A stretch of DNA of 58,206 nucleotides from HRBIN16 sp049969495. Its GTDB lineage: Bacteria > Armatimonadota > HRBIN16. The notes under the pieces were generated by a model. That model did not search any database and was not told where the DNA came from. It saw only the letters and a program-made list of their open reading frames with translations. Shown piece by piece: positions 58,200 to 58,206 of this stretch. The DNA is taken from assembly GCA_049969495.1 (NCBI GenBank), contig JBMFOT010000013.1, forward strand, positions 1 through 58,206, in the 5' to 3' direction. Both the position numbers and the translations under genes were made by a program. Within the stretch, counting starts at the first letter, position 1. The number at the start of each line of letters is the position of its first letter.

Positions 58200-58206
58200 C
58201 TCCTCC

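Noticed and set aside
1..58206. CRISPR array, rRNA operon, prophage or intact insertion sequence
   Set aside because: No regularly spaced repeats, no rRNA signature, no integrase or transposase gene was found on either strand.

Overview
The window is a typical stretch of a bacterial chromosome of roughly 58% GC. It most resembles Armatimonadota. That is an inference from content: tandem DUF1559-like pseudopilins ending in an H-X9-DG motif, several PEP-CTERM secreted proteins, a dockerin-like PQQ-propeller protein, Gfo/Idh, URO-D-like and GHL10-type enzymes, and an MlaEFD lipid-transport operon implying an outer membrane. A planctomycete or another diderm is not excluded. No rRNA, CRISPR array, prophage or intact insertion sequence was found. 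One tRNA (Met, CAT) is present.

Layout. 1-6.4 kb: partial pilT, ridA, a cysteine-less FAD oxidoreductase, an NYN nuclease with a small membrane protein, and a tightly overlapped NIL-metX-ABC ATPase operon. 6.6-14 kb: two PEP-CTERM proteins, recA, rny-ymdB and a Gly/Met-rich PKD protein. 14-19.5 kb: hrcA-grpE-glmM-coaX, then a type II restriction-modification pair (adenine methylase plus HNH nuclease) joined to the end of the operon. 19.5-23.2 kb: acnA and an NAD-dependent epimerase. 23.3-27.2 kb: a chemotaxis-type operon cheC-cheD-HDOD-cheR-cheY-cheX plus a 59-residue YjfB-like gene, preceded by an exact sigma-28 -10 box. 27.3-32 kb: arsC, two pseudopilins, a PQQ/dockerin protein and its truncated upstream copy. 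32-36.1 kb: hisD-hisB-hisH-hisA and two small paralogous coiled-coil membrane proteins. 36.2-39.3 kb: Gfo/Idh oxidoreductase, glycosyltransferase and pyrE. 39.4-42 kb: a four-gene ABC-transporter operon with a His-rich and a TPR protein. 42-44.7 kb: GAF-GGDEF protein, hisS and tRNA-Met. 44.7-51 kb: mlaE-mlaF-mlaD-rplI-dnaB-purD. 51-55.3 kb: a PEP-CTERM propeller protein, a URO-D-like protein and a GHL10-type glycoside hydrolase.

55.3-58.2 kb is very different. It holds decayed fragments of a DUF2961 protein, a membrane glycosyltransferase-like protein and an RHS core. It also holds an orphan RHS C-terminal toxin tip with an overlapping SUKH/SMI1-type immunity gene, and a DUF4258-DUF2283 pair in which a frameshift has fused the two frames. 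This looks like the degraded edge of a polymorphic-toxin (RHS) locus whose main gene should lie to the right of the window. It is the most interesting part.

Many genes are translationally coupled by ATGA, GTGA or TTGA overlaps, and strong SD motifs (GGAGG) often decide the start. GC-rich palindromes sit just after the stop codons of several genes and probably act as terminators or mRNA 3'-end stabilisers. All functional calls are homology-style recognition by eye. No database search was run.
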